Source of the DNA: Symbiodinium microadriaticum
Taxonomy: Eukaryota; Sar; Dinophyceae; Suessiales; Symbiodiniaceae
Length of the DNA: 64,000 nucleotides
Assembly (NCBI GenBank): GCA_001939145.1
Contig: LSRX01000425.1
Coordinates: forward strand, 126,464-190,463
Direction: 5' to 3'
Every line of letters begins with the position of its first letter. Position 1 is the first letter of the stretch. The position numbers and the translations under genes are program-made. The notes under the pieces are model-generated. The model was not told the origin of the DNA. It was given only the letters and a program-made list of their open reading frames with translations, and did not search any database. Positions 24,110-37,300 of the stretch are shown piece by piece.

Positions 24110-24980
24110 TCACCTCCCTCGCAAGATGGCCTCGTGGACCCTGGCCATGAAGCCAACCGGGTCCTGCCATCGCCCTCCACCCAGACGCTGCGAAAGACCA
24201 TCAGCAGGCGGCACCCAAGTCCCTCTATCCCCAGCAAAGTTCTGACACTGCCAGACAACATGCCTCCAAGAGCCAGGCATTCCTGAAGAGCAAAACGGAC
24301 ATGGACCAATCATGCCACGGCCATGCCGAATGACGTCGTAAGCAGCTGGGTTCAGAGCAGACCCCACAAAGCACTGCCCACACATGAGCAGAGCCCTCGC
24401 TGTAACGAATCCGAGCACGTTTGAGCTGCTGCTCACAGTAAGTAGACCGCAGCTTGCCCAAGCAAGGCCTGTGAATCCTTTCTGTCCTGCTCCAGGAACT
24501 CATTGAAAAACGAACGGCGCCATGACTCCCTGATCGCATGAAGGTGCCTGGGCCTGCCCCAAACCCGACGATCATGGAGTGGACTCCATTGCATCAGACC
24601 GAACGATGCATGCCTCCAGTGAAAGGGCCCGCACTCCTGCACTGCCGACCCAACCCTTCAGAAGAAGCGGAGGCGACCCTGCCAAGCGCCATGCAAAGGC
24701 CGCGTGCTCCAGGTGGGAATCTGCCCACGCCACGTGCGCCCGTAAGCAGCACAGGCCGCAATGCCGCCTGAGACTTCGGTGACCTTCCTTTGAGAAGCCT
24801 CTGCAGAGGAGCAGATCCCATGCGCTGCTTACCAGACAGGGCCTTGTAGGCAGCCCGCATTGGTCGCACCATGCTGGAGGTGGAGCTCGCAGCAGCCATC
24901 CCCAGCTTGCCTTCGGAGTGCACAGCACGTGAACGAAGCGCCTACACATGGAGCTCGGCACTGACAAGAGTTGTGGCTCT
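24110..24980 (-). pseudogene. LINE RT C-terminal region with zinc knuckle
   Basis: CPFCSSGMPGSWRHVVWQC (Cys-x2-Cys-x9-His-x4-Cys) followed by GRWQDPVGFMARVHEAILRGR closely parallels the end of the RT at 6.83-8.73 kb. Upstream sequence to about 24980 continues in shifting frames without RT catalytic motifs. Confidence 0.65.
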
Positions 24981-26129
24981 TAACTCTAGGAACCTTGCCC
25001 ACAGCAGCATACCGACCACGCGGCTTGACAACAGACACCGCAGCCCGCCCAGTGGGCCGACGTCGCTCAACGACACTGAGACCCCACGCAAGAGCAAGAG
25101 CTCGACGCCTCTCGGCATTCAACTTCCAACAGGCCGCAAGAGCAGGAGACTGAAGTGTGGCAGCTCTCCCCGCCTTGCCAGTGCATCGTCCTCGATCAGC
25201 CGCGCGACTGAGCTGATCAGGATCGTAACACCGCAACAGGCACACACACGACAGGTCCAACAAGAGAGGCGAGAGCCCCCAGCGCATGCACCTTGGGCCT
25301 TCGGAACAAAGGTCATCTTGTGACCACGCGCCTCAAGATCGTCAGCAAGCTGCCTTTGCTTCCTGTGCCTTCGAACGACACGGTTGCAGCCCTGAGCAGA
25401 CCAATCACCCACCACTATGGAACCCGCCGCAACCAGCAGGGCCCGGTTGGCCTCACGAGCCGAACAGCCGCCATGGTGCTGATTCAGGTGTTCAGTGATG
25501 CTCTTTTGCCTCAGGTAACCCTCAAGCTTAGGAAGACCCATTGAACAGCCCGCACTTCCACTCACCGGGCCCACTGCCGACACCATGTTGGGCCTCGACC
25601 CACGGGCTGTGTGAGCATGCCGAGTCGCAGTACGTCGGCCCTTGTGATGGCGCTGCAGGTGCTTGTGCTTGGCGGTTGTGACCTGCCGAGCCATGGAGCA
25701 GTGCACACGCCACGCACAGTGAGGGCAAGGCCAAGTGTGCAACTTCTCGGAGTCGTTGGGCTGGGCCTTTTCGGGGTAGAAGCACAACTCTCCGAAGACT
25801 GACGCTTTGCCGATCCAACGCACAGTGGCTCGGTTTTGCCACGCTTGCCACCAGGGACAGAAGCACAACTCTCAGAAGCTTTGCGTTTGGTCGGCCCCGG
25901 AGCTGCCGAAGAAGCCGCTCTGGTCACAGTCTCGCCATTGGCAGAACCCGAAACGAGAGAGAGGGCCTTGGTCCTGCGAGCTCGCTTTGTTGAAGCACCT
26001 GAAACCACGGTGGAAGCGCACGGGCTCGGAACCCAAGCCTCAGCACACGAAGACTGGAACTCGCTCGGAGCCCAGTGAAAACGTTGACTTGCCACCGCCG
26101 TGCTGAAACAAGGCTAAGTCCTGACTGTC

Positions 26130-26610
26130 CTTCAGCTCACGCACCCAAGTAGGAAGGTCCCGTCCAGGTTTGGGTTGCACACGTTGGTAGTGCCGGCCTG
26201 CGTAGACCAGGCACGCAGTGCACGATCCACGTTGCTGCCCGTACACCCCCACAAAGATAACAATACGAGAGCGGAAGCGTGCGCAGCATGCTCTAAAGCT
26301 AAGTTCATCGACATATCGGTTAGGGCGGCGAAGCGCAGCCAAGTAGCCAGAAGGCGGGTCTCCTCGTCCAGATGATCATCCAGGTCACAAGCGAAGTACT
26401 CCTCGTACTTATCCTCGCGTTGGCTGATGAAGTCCGCGATCTCGCCGCGAACCGTGCGACCTCTCGATCTAACGACTCTCGAGACCTGGTCCCAAGACAA
26501 CTTGTCCTTCTCCATGGCGTATGCCGCTGCAAAGCAGTTGTAGAAGCAACATCCTTCTCCCCCACACTCGCGAACATCGAACCACTCAGCCTGGCGAGCC
26601 TTGTCGGCCT
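26130..26610 (-). pseudogene. OTU-like cysteine protease domain (LINE)
   Basis: VRECGGEGCCFYNCFAAAYA matches the OTU catalytic-Cys loop. Next come RTVRGEIADFI and, after a frame change, SRIVIFVGVYG...LVYAGRHYQRV with the catalytic His in RHY. Order and spacing align with the domain at 12.44-12.9 kb, so the two LINEs share this module. The frame change makes this copy a pseudogene. Confidence 0.7.
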
Positions 26611-27879
26611 TGGCTCGCTTGGCAGCACCTCCAATCAGAGTCGTGGCAGCCTGCCGTTGAAGCTCCAGAGGCCTCGACAGCTGAAGCACCAGGAGGGGAG
26701 GCACCATCGGCTGCACAAACCAGCATCCTCAGCGGCTTTGCTATTACCGTCACCACCTTGGCCTGCATCACCCTCGGGCGGCACATCATCGGAAGCCACG
26801 TTCATGCCATCGCCAGCATCCTGAGGTGTCTGTCTAGAGGCACGCGCCTTGCGAGGAGCTTGCCAGGCACGAGCCTCCAAGGTTGGAATTCCTTCTCAGC
26901 GCGAGGGACCTCCACGTGAAAGGCGAGGTCGTCAGTGGACGCGGTGCACAATGCGAACGAGCCATGGTCTGCCCGGAGTCTGGTCGATGACCGTGGCAGC
27001 ACCAGCAATCGAGGGTCAAAGGAGCATCAGCCGCAGCCAGAAGGCCCCCCCCCACGTCGGAAGGCCAAAGGAGCCGAGCCCTTTTCGCGTGCGCTTACCG
27101 TCCTTGCCCAGACGAAAGAGGAAAACCGCCCCCTTGCCGCTCAAAGCCAGAGCAAGCTCGGACCACAGTCGAGTCGAGCCGAGCTTCCACGCTTGGGCGG
27201 CGGTGTAGAAGAAGAGCCCCCACCGCCGACGACCATACCTTTACCGCCCTTGCCCTTGCCGAAAGAGCCACCACGATCAACAGATGGAGCGTCTTGTCCT
27301 AAAATCTGTCCTTGCTTGCCCTTGCCTTTGCCAGGTTGAGCAGCACCACTTCCGCCGGAAGCCGCTTGGCCAGAAGCACCGTAGAGGGACTGTTTCACCG
27401 GAGCTTGTGCCGCAGCTTGCTTCTGCTCAGCCCGCGCCTTCTACCGCCGCGCTTGTCACCATTTTCCTCGCCAGCGCCGGGGGAGCGCTCAAACGAATTC
27501 GTAACTGCACAATCCGCCTCGGCACCTTCACTCTTGAAGAATCCAGTACCACGCCGAGCATCAATCGCCAAACACCAGGGTGGTCTAGCTCGTCGCCGGC
27601 CTAGCTCGTCGCCGCCCTCCCAAATGCCCTGCTCCAGCTCGAACGTCCCGATGCCTTTGACGCTGTACACGTCTAGCGCAAAAAGCGCAAAAGTGCCGCA
27701 CACCACCGCCGGCTTTGTCCACACGAGACCTGCCAGCAATTTTCCGCCTCTTCCATTCCCGCTTGCGCTTCCTGTTCCACTTGAACTTGTAGCCCACACC
27801 CCCTGGCCGATACTCACACTCGCCATCGACCTCATCGCTGCCCAACTTGCCAAAGCGGAAGAAGGGAGCAACCAGCAAA

Positions 27880-28280
27880 CCGCACAACCAGAGCATCATA
27901 ATCAAAGCCCTTCTGAAAAACCCAAGCAGAAGGGCCTTGCTGTCCTTGATGATCTGTCTCCTGGCCTGCTCCGCCAGGATCCGGGTGCGCCACGTGGAGG
28001 CCCATCCATGCACCCCAACGCCCCTCCCCATGAAGCATTCTGTCTCTGCTCCTGGAGGGACTCCTCCCATGTGCAGGCTGAATCACGGCCAACACAGTTG
28101 TACCCGCCGCCGTTTTCCCAAATCACGCGGAAGTCATCTTCATGGAGCATGCTTTGAACCCATCTGCGGATTTGGCGTTGGTGTCTCTCCTTCCCATCAA
28201 CACGTGCCCTGGCCAGCGCGTGGTAGAGGCAGTTGCCCGGACACTCATTGTCACAAAGGTGGCGTTGAGCTGCCACTTGC
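27880..28280 (-). pseudogene. Second OTU-like domain in the same LINE
   Basis: CPGNCLYHALARA is a good OTU catalytic-Cys loop (the family motif is D-G-N-C-L-Y/F); the usual Asp is replaced. It is followed by RQIRRWVQSMLHEDDF (second helix) and ASWGGALGCM (W-G-G segment). A clear catalytic-His segment was not found. It lies upstream of the 26.1-26.6 kb OTU-like domain, implying two such domains or two overlapping elements. Confidence 0.6.
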
Positions 28281-28649
28281 GAGGCTGCCCGCCTTCCATG
28301 TCCACAGCCGCAGCATTGTCATCAGCTGCACGCTTGATGCCTGGGCCCTGACGCTCTTTACTAAGCTCAACAACAGCAGGCTTGGAGGGCGTGGGCTTGC
28401 TTTCCTTGCCAGCTTTGCGTAAAGAAGGCTCCGCAGCGTGCTGGGAAACAAAGTCCGACAACAAAACAGCCCGCGAGCTTGGCAATGGTTTCTGGTTCAC
28501 CTGCGTAGGTCTTCGAACCTCACGAATGACACCACTGTTGCCAGCTCGCATAAGCAGGAGCCGACCGCGGAAGTTGAAAACCACATGAAGAGAATACAGG
28601 CTATCACTGGGGTTTGTTTGAAACAATAGTATTGAACACATTCTGTTTG

Positions 28650-29290
28650 GAATGCGATTGGAAATGGGAAAATAATGCGATGAGAAATGCAAGTCTTGGC
28701 ATTCCTATGGGAAAGAGAAAAAATTAAAGGAAACTTACGATCTTCAACCCCTCATCGCTTTGTTTTGGGTTTTATTGGGTTTTCTCGGAATATTTTGCAA
28801 AATAATTGAAAGAAAACCTGGGCAAAATGCTAGAATTTAGAAGCATCTGGTGGGAGTTTCTGAATTTTTCCGGGTTTTAATGGGAATATTTTCTGAAATT
28901 TCCTCTGGAAAATTTTTTGCAAAATATTTGAAAGAAAATGTGGGCAAACTGCTAGAATCTGAAGCATCTGTGGTGGGAGTTTCTGGGCTAACTCTGATTC
29001 CTCTTTCATTATAGAGGAAAAAAGAGAAAACAACGAGGAAACAACAACCGAAAAAAAAAGGAAAACAAGACAGAAAACAAGGGAGAAAAGAGAACACAAG
29101 ACCGAAACAAAAGGGAAAAAACGACAGAAAACAAAGGCAAAAAAAGCCAAGGAAAAAAACCGGCCGCTGGCATCTTCGGATTTCAGTCGCTTTTTTGATC
29201 GGAATATTTTTGGATTGTTTTCGGGCTTTCTGTTGGAATATTTTCGGATTGCAAATGGATTAAATCCCAAGAATATTTTGTCCACGATTT
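28650..29290. repeat. AT-rich insertion with a tandem duplication and purine tract
   Basis: A block with TTGCAAAATA, GAAAGAAAA, TGGGCAAA and GAAGCATCTG in order occurs twice, at about 28790-28865 and 28910-28990, a period of roughly 120 bp. It is followed at 29018-29163 by an A-rich purine strand. The sequence interrupts the LINE between its leader and OTU-like region. No coding function is apparent. Confidence 0.65.
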
Positions 29291-29296
29291 CCAACA

Positions 29297-29540
29297 TTAG
29301 CCTGCTATCCTCTTCATTGCCCGAAGCACATCCTGACAAACCTTCTTGATGTCCCCAGGTGTAACTGGCTTAGTGATGCCTCGCTGTCTGCGGTACTTAG
29401 CAGCCTTGCCCGCGGGTCCTGGGTGAGTCGCTTCACCAACTCTGCACTGCCAAAACATGTCATGCCGAAGTGTATGTAAAGGCAGCAGGCTGCTGATATC
29501 TCCCGCATTGCACTGTTTTGCCACGTCCTGCACAGATAGG
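29297..29540 (-). pseudogene. LINE 5' leader piece with GEATHPGP motif
   Basis: A short frame contains CRVGEATHPGPAGKAAKYRR. The octapeptide (29414-29437) matches GEASHPGP in the first LINE at 14960-14983 except for Ser/Thr, marking a homologous 5' region. Confidence 0.6.
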
Positions 29541-31740
29541 GCAAGCCCGCCTCGAAACTAGTTCTGGACGGATTTGGCCGGGAGGAGCCCGCTATGGGCA
29601 CCTCCACAACAAGAGCTCACCTCAGTGAAAGCCTCACCGGCAAGCCCCTCAAAATTGTTCATGACGTCGTAGGCGCCACTCTGCTCGTCAACAAGTGTAC
29701 CATGAAGGCAGCACGTCTCTGGGCACAAAACCAAAAGTCCCTAACCAGCTAAATTGCACGAAGAGGAGCAGCAAAGAAAAGTAAGTCAACCATGGCTGCA
29801 CCGATCGCAAAGGCAAGGACAAGGGGCACTAGGCCCCGCCGGGCCGATGCATGTGCCGCTGCCCGTGGCAGCACGTGCATCTACATGGGCCTTCTGGCTC
29901 TTCATGTTTCTTGGAAGTCGTATCAGGGATCTTATCACTTTCTCGGTCCTCGGGTCCGGCTCCCACAACCTCCCTTGCACAGAAGAGAAATACCCTACGG
30001 CCTCGAAGAGAAGGAGCATGAAGATCCAAAGGAGCTCGCCGTCCAGCAGGTTGAACCGCATCCTGTTGGCATAGCCAGAGCATCCTAGCCAGAGACCTCG
30101 CGGTCCGTCGTTTCGGTCTTGCCGCCGCCTCCCGCAGCGTCTGGCCCCGAACGCACAGTAAGAACACACATACACTCGGAGCAACCCGACGATGCAGAAG
30201 AAGCCAAACCGCAAGGAGCTGAGCCCTCGTCGAGTAAGAAGTGGGAGGCCGCTGCCCCGATAACCCATCTGGGGCCTGCGCCTAGTCGAAGGCGAGGACG
30301 ACGTGCCCCGCTGGCAGGACTTGGAGGTGAATCTGCAATCATATCCGTCAGGCAAGAGCAAGGTGGCTGGCAACCAAGCCAACACCACCACGAGATGCCC
30401 GCACTCATCCAAATCCACGGCCACGGCGACCGTCCCTTGATTCCCCGAAGTGCTCGCAGCAAACTGCCCCAAGCAGCCATTCCGGTCATCATCATCAGGG
30501 CGACAATTTGCAAACCCATGCAGTTGCCGCCTTCATGGTTGAGCAATTTCGCACCCTGGCCCTCAAGAGAGCCAGAGCCCGCCACGACCGCGCCCATCAA
30601 AGAGATGGAGGTATGGTTGCCGTGGCAGGTCGCCGGCTGGCGATTTGGGGTCCTTCTTTGCTGCCTACCAAAAGTCTCCATTGTAGATCTCTTTTGGTTT
30701 AACCAATTTTATACTAAGGCTCCTATCAGGCACCCCCAAAAAAGAACTACGATGGAGACTCTAGGTAAAAGCAGAGAGAAGTCATTAGCACGGCGGCGAC
30801 TTCAGTCCTCGTATACGGGAGGCTTTACCCTCCCGCACCGTTCTGACGAGACGCTCGGCCGGGGCCTCGGTCGGAGCCCCGCGCGCCCATGCAAACGGTC
30901 AGCGGCGCTCTGGGCAGTTTAGGATTGTAAGGTTTAGGGTTCAGGGTTCGGGGTCCAGGAAATGGAGCACATTCGACCGATTTAACGTTGACCTTCGAAT
31001 ACGCTTGGGGGAGACTACCTTCATTGACCATCCTCCAAACGCCAAAGAGAACCTAATAATCAGACCAAGTATCCAAGGATCCGTCTGGAAATACAAAATC
31101 CAAGCCCTTGCGCACGGATAACTGCTGAAACCATCGACACTACACACACCCAGACGACCGTCGTTACCCTGAACTTGAAGCCGCGAGACTCTACACCCGA
31201 GCTTGGTCCTGAAGTCTTCAAAAGAATGTAATTGATGTCAATGAACGGTCCGTAGCTTCGGTACAGGGTTTAGGGTTAGGCTCGCGAGAACGCAAGCCCA
31301 CCATCGAGAATCCTGCGACCCTCAACCTTAAACGCTTACGACCTTGAGTCTGCCCCATGAGCCTGAATCGCGTGCACCTCTAAGCCCACGGAGACCATAC
31401 ACTTCCAAGTCCAGTCTCGAATTTTCGGGCTCAGGGCATTTTGGGGTTTCGGGTGGATCAAGCCTTACCCGGACCCTGTAACGGACTCGTCCTGAAAGCC
31501 CCAATCCAGGCAGTAAACGCCGGGATCCTTGTCGCTGCGCGTCGTAAGATTTCGGATGTTTGTGAATCTCGCGAAACCCCGTTGACAAGACCATGCTCCT
31601 CAACCCTGAACCGGAGACCCAGAAGCCAAAACGCTCAAGACCCTGCTCCGCCCGTCTTCAAAGCCAGGTGGCCAACGCAGACAGCGAAGAGCCCGCAGTA
31701 GCGGATTGGGCCTCAGGGCGCACCGCCACGGCCACGACCA
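29541..31740. other. No recognised gene
   Basis: Long overlapping frames at 29.79-30.68 kb on both strands resemble no family I know; they may be the 5' extension of the LINE. 30.9-31.7 kb holds scattered TTTAGGG-like words. The whole stretch probably lies within the first intron of gene A. Confidence 0.35.
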
Positions 31741-31744
31741 GTAC

Positions 31745-31745
<1 letters not shown>

Positions 31746-31802
<57 letters not shown>
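31746..31802. repeat. (TGC)19 trinucleotide repeat
   Basis: Nineteen uninterrupted TGC units. The frames across it (poly-Cys or poly-Leu) are artefacts. Confidence 0.95.
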
Positions 31803-31923
31803 ACGACTACTGCACCACCGCTGCACTACTAGCTCATCTCGCCGTCGCCACCGCCATCAGCAAGCTAACCACTAACACCACCACCACGCACCACGATCAG
31901 AACGACTCACAAGCCATGGGTGC

Positions 31924-32031
31924 CTGCGCCTGCGCGGCGGGGGTGCCCCTCAAGGCTGGCTGTGATGCGGCCGGTGCTGCCACAAAGGCCGAGGCGGCGT
32001 TGAGCAGCGCCACTCCGCCTCCGAGCTCAGG
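31924..32031 (-). CDS. Plastid-targeting leader exon, probably of Rubisco gene A
   Basis: Minus-strand reading gives a hydrophobic stretch GGGVALLNAASAFVAAP, then SQPALRGTPAAQAQ, ending at CAG|GC, a GC donor. Dinoflagellate plastid proteins start with a signal peptide followed by an F-V-A-P-type motif. The tail aligns with the leader exons of C (APSLRGTSAAQAQ) and D (APSLRGTSVSQAQ). It is the only such exon upstream of gene A, 9.8 kb from the transit exon. The upstream limit is uncertain, and the join is inferred from homology and order only. Confidence 0.65.
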
Positions 32032-32049
32032 GAGAAGGAAACCCACATG

Positions 32050-34390
32050 AAGAACGCGAACATCTACACGGGAGTTTGGGTTTGGGTCGGTGTCGCCGAA
32101 GTTTTCCACTGCGCTATCTGATCCGCTTGCATGCAGCAAAAGGCTTCGCTGAGTCCTTTGCCTTGGTGGTTGCACACTGAAAAGCCACTCAGTTCCCATG
32201 GCTAGGAGATGCTAGGCAAGTTGCCAGCGGCGGCTCCGGCGATGGCCATTTTCGTAGAGCGCTGCGTCATCCTTGGGCAGAGAGAAGCTGCACGCAGTTT
32301 AGGCACGATGAAGGCTCTCGTCAGGCTGCACATTGGTTTGCAAAGGCGTTCACGCGGTTTAGGCCAAGCTTTCTGAAGAGCTGGGGTGAGGGGTTGAAGA
32401 CCTAGTGCTTCAGGGTTAAAGGGCGGGCTTAGGGAGAATGGATTTCCTCCTTCCAAAGGGTCGGAAAGGATTCGGTTTTTTGGCTCTAGGGCAATAGCTT
32501 GAGACTATGGTCTCTTGTGCTATGTTATCTGAATCTATCACTCTGGCCTTCTCGAGATCTTCTGCAGCTGTTCGGTACAGTTATAGTTAGACAGGTCCAG
32601 GTACGGCAAAGTATGGCTCTTCACGAACAGAATGTCTATGCGGGACACCTATAATCTGATGGATGTATATGGATGGATGCCACAACCCCTGCCAGCTTCC
32701 AATTTTGAATTTACTTCGATCCAAAAGTTTTGAAAGCTCAGGCTTAGAGCTTCAGAGAAACCTTGATGCCCTCTTTGCTGGACTGGCGAGAAACAGACTC
32801 AGGCAAAACGTCCCACCCACACCCATAAACTGCGGCGCATGGGTATCTGCACCGAACCTATTGTCGTTGTTGAAGCTTTTAATCTTTCTCGCCTCTTGAA
32901 CTCAGGACTTGCTAGACTTCGCTGGATTGTGGAGCTGTTGGACAGTTTGCTCGCAGTCGCAGGCTTTGTTAGGCTGGGCATTGGGCCGGGAACGTGATTT
33001 CCCTGCAGTTGCACACCTCGGGAGAGGGCCTTCAAAATTCGGTGTACCTTGCGTTGGGTCGACATTTGACGCTCGAGAGGATAAAGCAACTAAAACAGGA
33101 GCTTATACGGAAAACAGGTGCTAACTGCGTCGGAGCAGCTGATTGAGCAGAGGGCAGATGTCGTCTGGTTCTTGGGCCGCTACTAATTGCTGCAGGTGAT
33201 CAGTAGATATCTCGTCGCACAATGCCCGTGACACCCGTCACCATCACCAGTAGCATCAGCACCATTTACAGCATCATCTTCATCATCATCACCACACCAC
33301 CACCGTCATCGCTCCTCAAACTTCCGCGATGCGCCAATGCTTGGGACTACTGAAAATTGAGCGCCTTCTGATGCTTTCTTGCCAGGAAGATGGCATGGTC
33401 CAGGTGCTCTTTGAGCCCCGTAGAGGAGTTGAGCTTCGGGCTCTGGCGCTGAGTGCTTAGGGCTTCCACTCTTCAAGTGGGTGAAGCTATTTGGGGCATT
33501 GTGGTTCGGGTAGGTTCGCGTAGCGCAGAAACCTGGGAGAATCGGCAGGACTGCCAATTGAAGGAAAAAGCGGGTGCCTCTGGCGGAGAGCGTGTCGACG
33601 TGGATAATGTTGCCACGGGAAAGCAACTTTGCTAAGCTCCACGAGCAGATCGGATGTTTCTTGCCCGGCCATTCATGCTACGATAGAGTGGGCTGAACAT
33701 CCGAAGATGCTCATGGTCTCCGACACCCTACAAGCTAGCACAAGGTCAACACGAAAATTTTCGGAAACTGGACTCTGCTGTCAGTTGTCCTCACCGAAAC
33801 AAACTCTGCGTCGTCTTGACATAGCTTGAAGAACTAAAGACCTAGCTCGGTGACACTGGTCTGTCTTTTAACCTGTTTTAGCATCCTGAAGTTCCCTCGT
33901 TTGTCTGTTTCGGTTATTGAGATGACTTGCCTCCTGCGCAGAAGCAGTAAGCTTGGAGAACTACCTCTGTTTGTGGGAACAATTCTAAAATTCAGCGCTC
34001 TTCGGCAACTGGGTGCCTCAGCCAATCCAACCTGGACAGCGGCCAAGGACGCAGGATGACCCAGGCCATTTCGGCTTCAACATGACTGCACGCTTCTTCC
34101 GTCGACATGGGTTGCTATATAACTGTGCTCTTCGGAAGCAGAGACGGGTGAGTACTAGGCAAAAAATACCTCACTGACAGAAGACGGGATTTGGCGGCTG
34201 AGTCAGCCTTGCCAGACCGAGCTGCTTTCACGAACCACCCTGTGCATCAACCCCAGGGCTGGCGTCGGTAGTATGCACAAGGCTGTTCGTTGCAGGGACT
34301 CCGGTGACCGAACCATGCGGGGTCTCCCTCAAACCCAAACCCAATCCGAAGGGTCGCTAAGGATGAAACCTGAACGCAACTCCAGCGACA
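32050..34390. other. Non-coding stretch 3' of the C-B gene
   Basis: No recognisable coding or RNA gene. A short segment near 33394-33420 (CCAGGTGCTCTTTGAGCC) resembles sequence 3' of copies D (about 43033) and E (about 51468), so part of the Rubisco 3' flank may be shared. Confidence 0.4.
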
Positions 34391-34397
34391 AGCCTTC

Positions 34398-37300
34398 TCA
34401 AGCCTTCTTCGCCCAATCAAAGCTCGCCGCCTGGCAGATTCGATGCGACAGAAGCTCTTGAGGGCTCAGGGATATCTGTGAATATAGCATATATGCGCGC
34501 CGTGCGCTCGCACATATATATATATATACATATACATACACAAACATACACAAACATGTGTGTATGCATCTATGTATGTATGTATGTATGTATGTATGCA
34601 TGCATCAACATACATCTATATATACATATACACACATACATGGATACCATGTATTGCTTATGTATTTGCTTTGTCTTCGTGTGACTGTATAGATACATAC
34701 ATATTCATATATCTACATCTGTTTCTATAAGGATGCTTCGGAGTCTGCTCGAGTCGGTGATGGGAAACCTCAATCTGCCGGTAGACCTGCGCTTTGGAGC
34801 CCAAACCCTGCACGCTGAGCCCAAGACTGAGACCTATATCAATTCCCCATGGCCCTGAACGCTTGATAGCCAGACTCAAACTGTAGTCCTCAAACAGCAA
34901 GGCACTCGCCGGACATGCAAACTTGCGGCTGTCTCTTTATATGTATATATATACACACATACATATATGTATGTATGTATGTATATATATATATATGTAT
35001 GTATGTATGTCACGTCTATTTATATATATAGATATACGTATGAAGGTATATGCAGATGCATCGGTGCATGCTTATGTGTGTGCGTGTTTACGTGTATGCA
35101 TGCATGCATGTATGTACGTGTGTGCCTGTGTCTGTGTATGCATGCTGCACACATGCAAGTATGTGTGTTTGTGCGCTTACATACATACATGAATACATAG
35201 GTACATACATACATACATACACGCATCCATACATACATGCATAAATACATACATACGTACATACATACGTATGTACATACATGCATATATACATAAACAC
35301 ACACATATACATGCATACATACATGCATACAAACATACATACACACACACATATACATTTACAATATACATAAACATATACATAGACATAGACATAGACA
35401 TATACACGTACATACATATATGTATACACATGCATATATACAGTTACATATTATATGTCCGTGTGTACGTATGTATGCATGTACATATGTATGCATGTAT
35501 GTATCTATGTATAGATATGCGCACACGTATACCTATGCACGCACGTCTGCATACATGTATACAGATGTACATACATACATACATACATACATACATACAT
35601 ACACACATGCACATACACAATGTTCTGCAATATCTTTTTATTTAGCGCCACATCATGTTGTAGGGCATTATATTGTGCTACATCAAACACTATGTATACC
35701 ATATACAATTTACTGTTTACTATGTACAAAACACGTTTTACTAGTTACTATATACTACATACTACATGCCACTTACTATGTCACTATGTATTATATTATA
35801 CTATACTTGATCGCATGGGTCCTACTATATTTATGTGCATTTATCATTTATAGTTATATATCTATATGTAATTGTTCATATTATACCACATCATGTTATG
35901 TAATATTATCCCGAGACTCGCCACCTGCACAGACGACTCCCCCGTGTAGCCGAGCTTCTCCTTCGTTGAAGGACGTGGCAGCTTCCCTGATGAGTTACTT
36001 TCGCAAGTAACGTACTTTGGCTTATATGTGCTTCAAAGGCTTTCCGACAAGACTGCTTGTATGCTCCTTCCAGCCCGGGTAGATCTGGTCGGCGTCCTTC
36101 TGGAAGGTGAGGAAGGCACCCTTGATCTCCTCGTGGGTCTTGGCGAACTCGATGACGCCGTCGCTCAGGCTGATGTTGCCGTACTGTCCGGACTTCCAGG
36201 CCTTCCAGGCCTCCTCACCCTGGCGGCAGGAGATGGCACCCGGCTTGGGTCCATCCTTGTGGCCGAAGGAGCCACCACCGGCGGTCAGGATCACGTTGGA
36301 GTGGCCCAGGTTCTCGAAGAAGGCCGGCAGGCGCAGGGCGTTCATGCCGCCGGAGATGATGGGGGTGGTCTGCTTCATGCCCTCCCACTCCTGGTGGTAG
36401 TAGGGGCCATCGGCCTCATCGTCCTGCAGCATGAAAGCGATGTTCTTGTCGGAGGCGTCGCCCTCCATCTTGCCGAAGCTCATGGTGCCGGTGTGGATGC
36501 CGGACGCACCGATAACTCGGGAGATCTTCGTGTGCACGAAGGCGGTGTAGCCGCGCTGGGTCTGGGGGCTGGTCACGGATCCGTGTCCGGCTCGGTGGTA
36601 GTGCAAGAACTGCTTGGGGAAGTTGCGGCGGGCGCAGGTCACGGCGGTGCCTCCTGCGACGTATCCATCCACCAAGAAGGCGCAGTTCTCGGACAGAGGT
36701 CCGAACTGGGACATGCAGTACTTGCCGCGGGCGATCATCTCGTTCGGATCATCCGCGGTGATGTTGGCCGAGAACAGCTTGCCAACACCGGTCTCCTTGA
36801 TGCAGGCCCTCATGGCCTTCACGACCTCCGGGATGACCTCGTTCATCTGGCAGAACACCTGGTTGCCCTGCGGCTCATCCTGGGCGGCAAGCAGGCTCTT
36901 CAACAACCCGTTTCCTTGCTCCCTTTACATGGAATTTACCGACAATATACTATGCTACTGGTAACATCAGGGTTGAATGAAAGCCTTAGTTGAAGCACAG
37001 TCTAGCATCGTTCTTGATGAAGTCACCGCCCTGCCAGAAGGCATAGCAGGCCTCGCCGAAAGGCTTGGGCTGCAGGCCGAGCTTGGGCTTGATGATGGTT
37101 CCAACCACGAGACCACCGTTGCTGGTGCCCTTGCCCAGGATGCGCCACATGTCCTCCACGTTCACGGCGGGCCCATCATACAGGCGCAGGAAGTTCGGGG
37201 GAAGGTAGAAGTCGTAGATCTTGCCGTACTCGACATCGCCCATACCTGCATCATGTCGCATGTGCCCGTCTCTCAAATCATACCACGCGTGCCTCCGACT

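Larger units (their letters stand above)
24064..29540 (-). mobile_element. Decayed LINE with two OTU-like domains
   Basis: Minus-strand coding pieces occur in LINE order but many frames: GEATHPGP leader (29.3-29.5 kb), OTU-like domain (27.9-28.3 kb), Gly/Lys-rich tract (GKGKGKQGQ, about 27.3 kb), second OTU-like domain (26.1-26.6 kb), C2H2 finger (about 25.7 kb), then RT C-terminal region with zinc knuckle (24.1-24.4 kb). No endonuclease or RT catalytic motifs were found, so the core is deleted or unrecognisable. An AT-rich insertion interrupts it at 28.65-29.29 kb. Outer limits are approximate; no target-site duplication was found. Confidence 0.65.

Noticed and set aside
29786..30681. Overlapping frames over 200 codons on both strands
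   Set aside because: No family resemblance and no clear start or splice context; could be LINE leader but cannot be supported.
34478..35720. Tyr/Met/Cys/His-rich frames at 34.5-35.7 kb
   Set aside because: Translation of CATA/TATG repeats inside the last intron of gene C-B.
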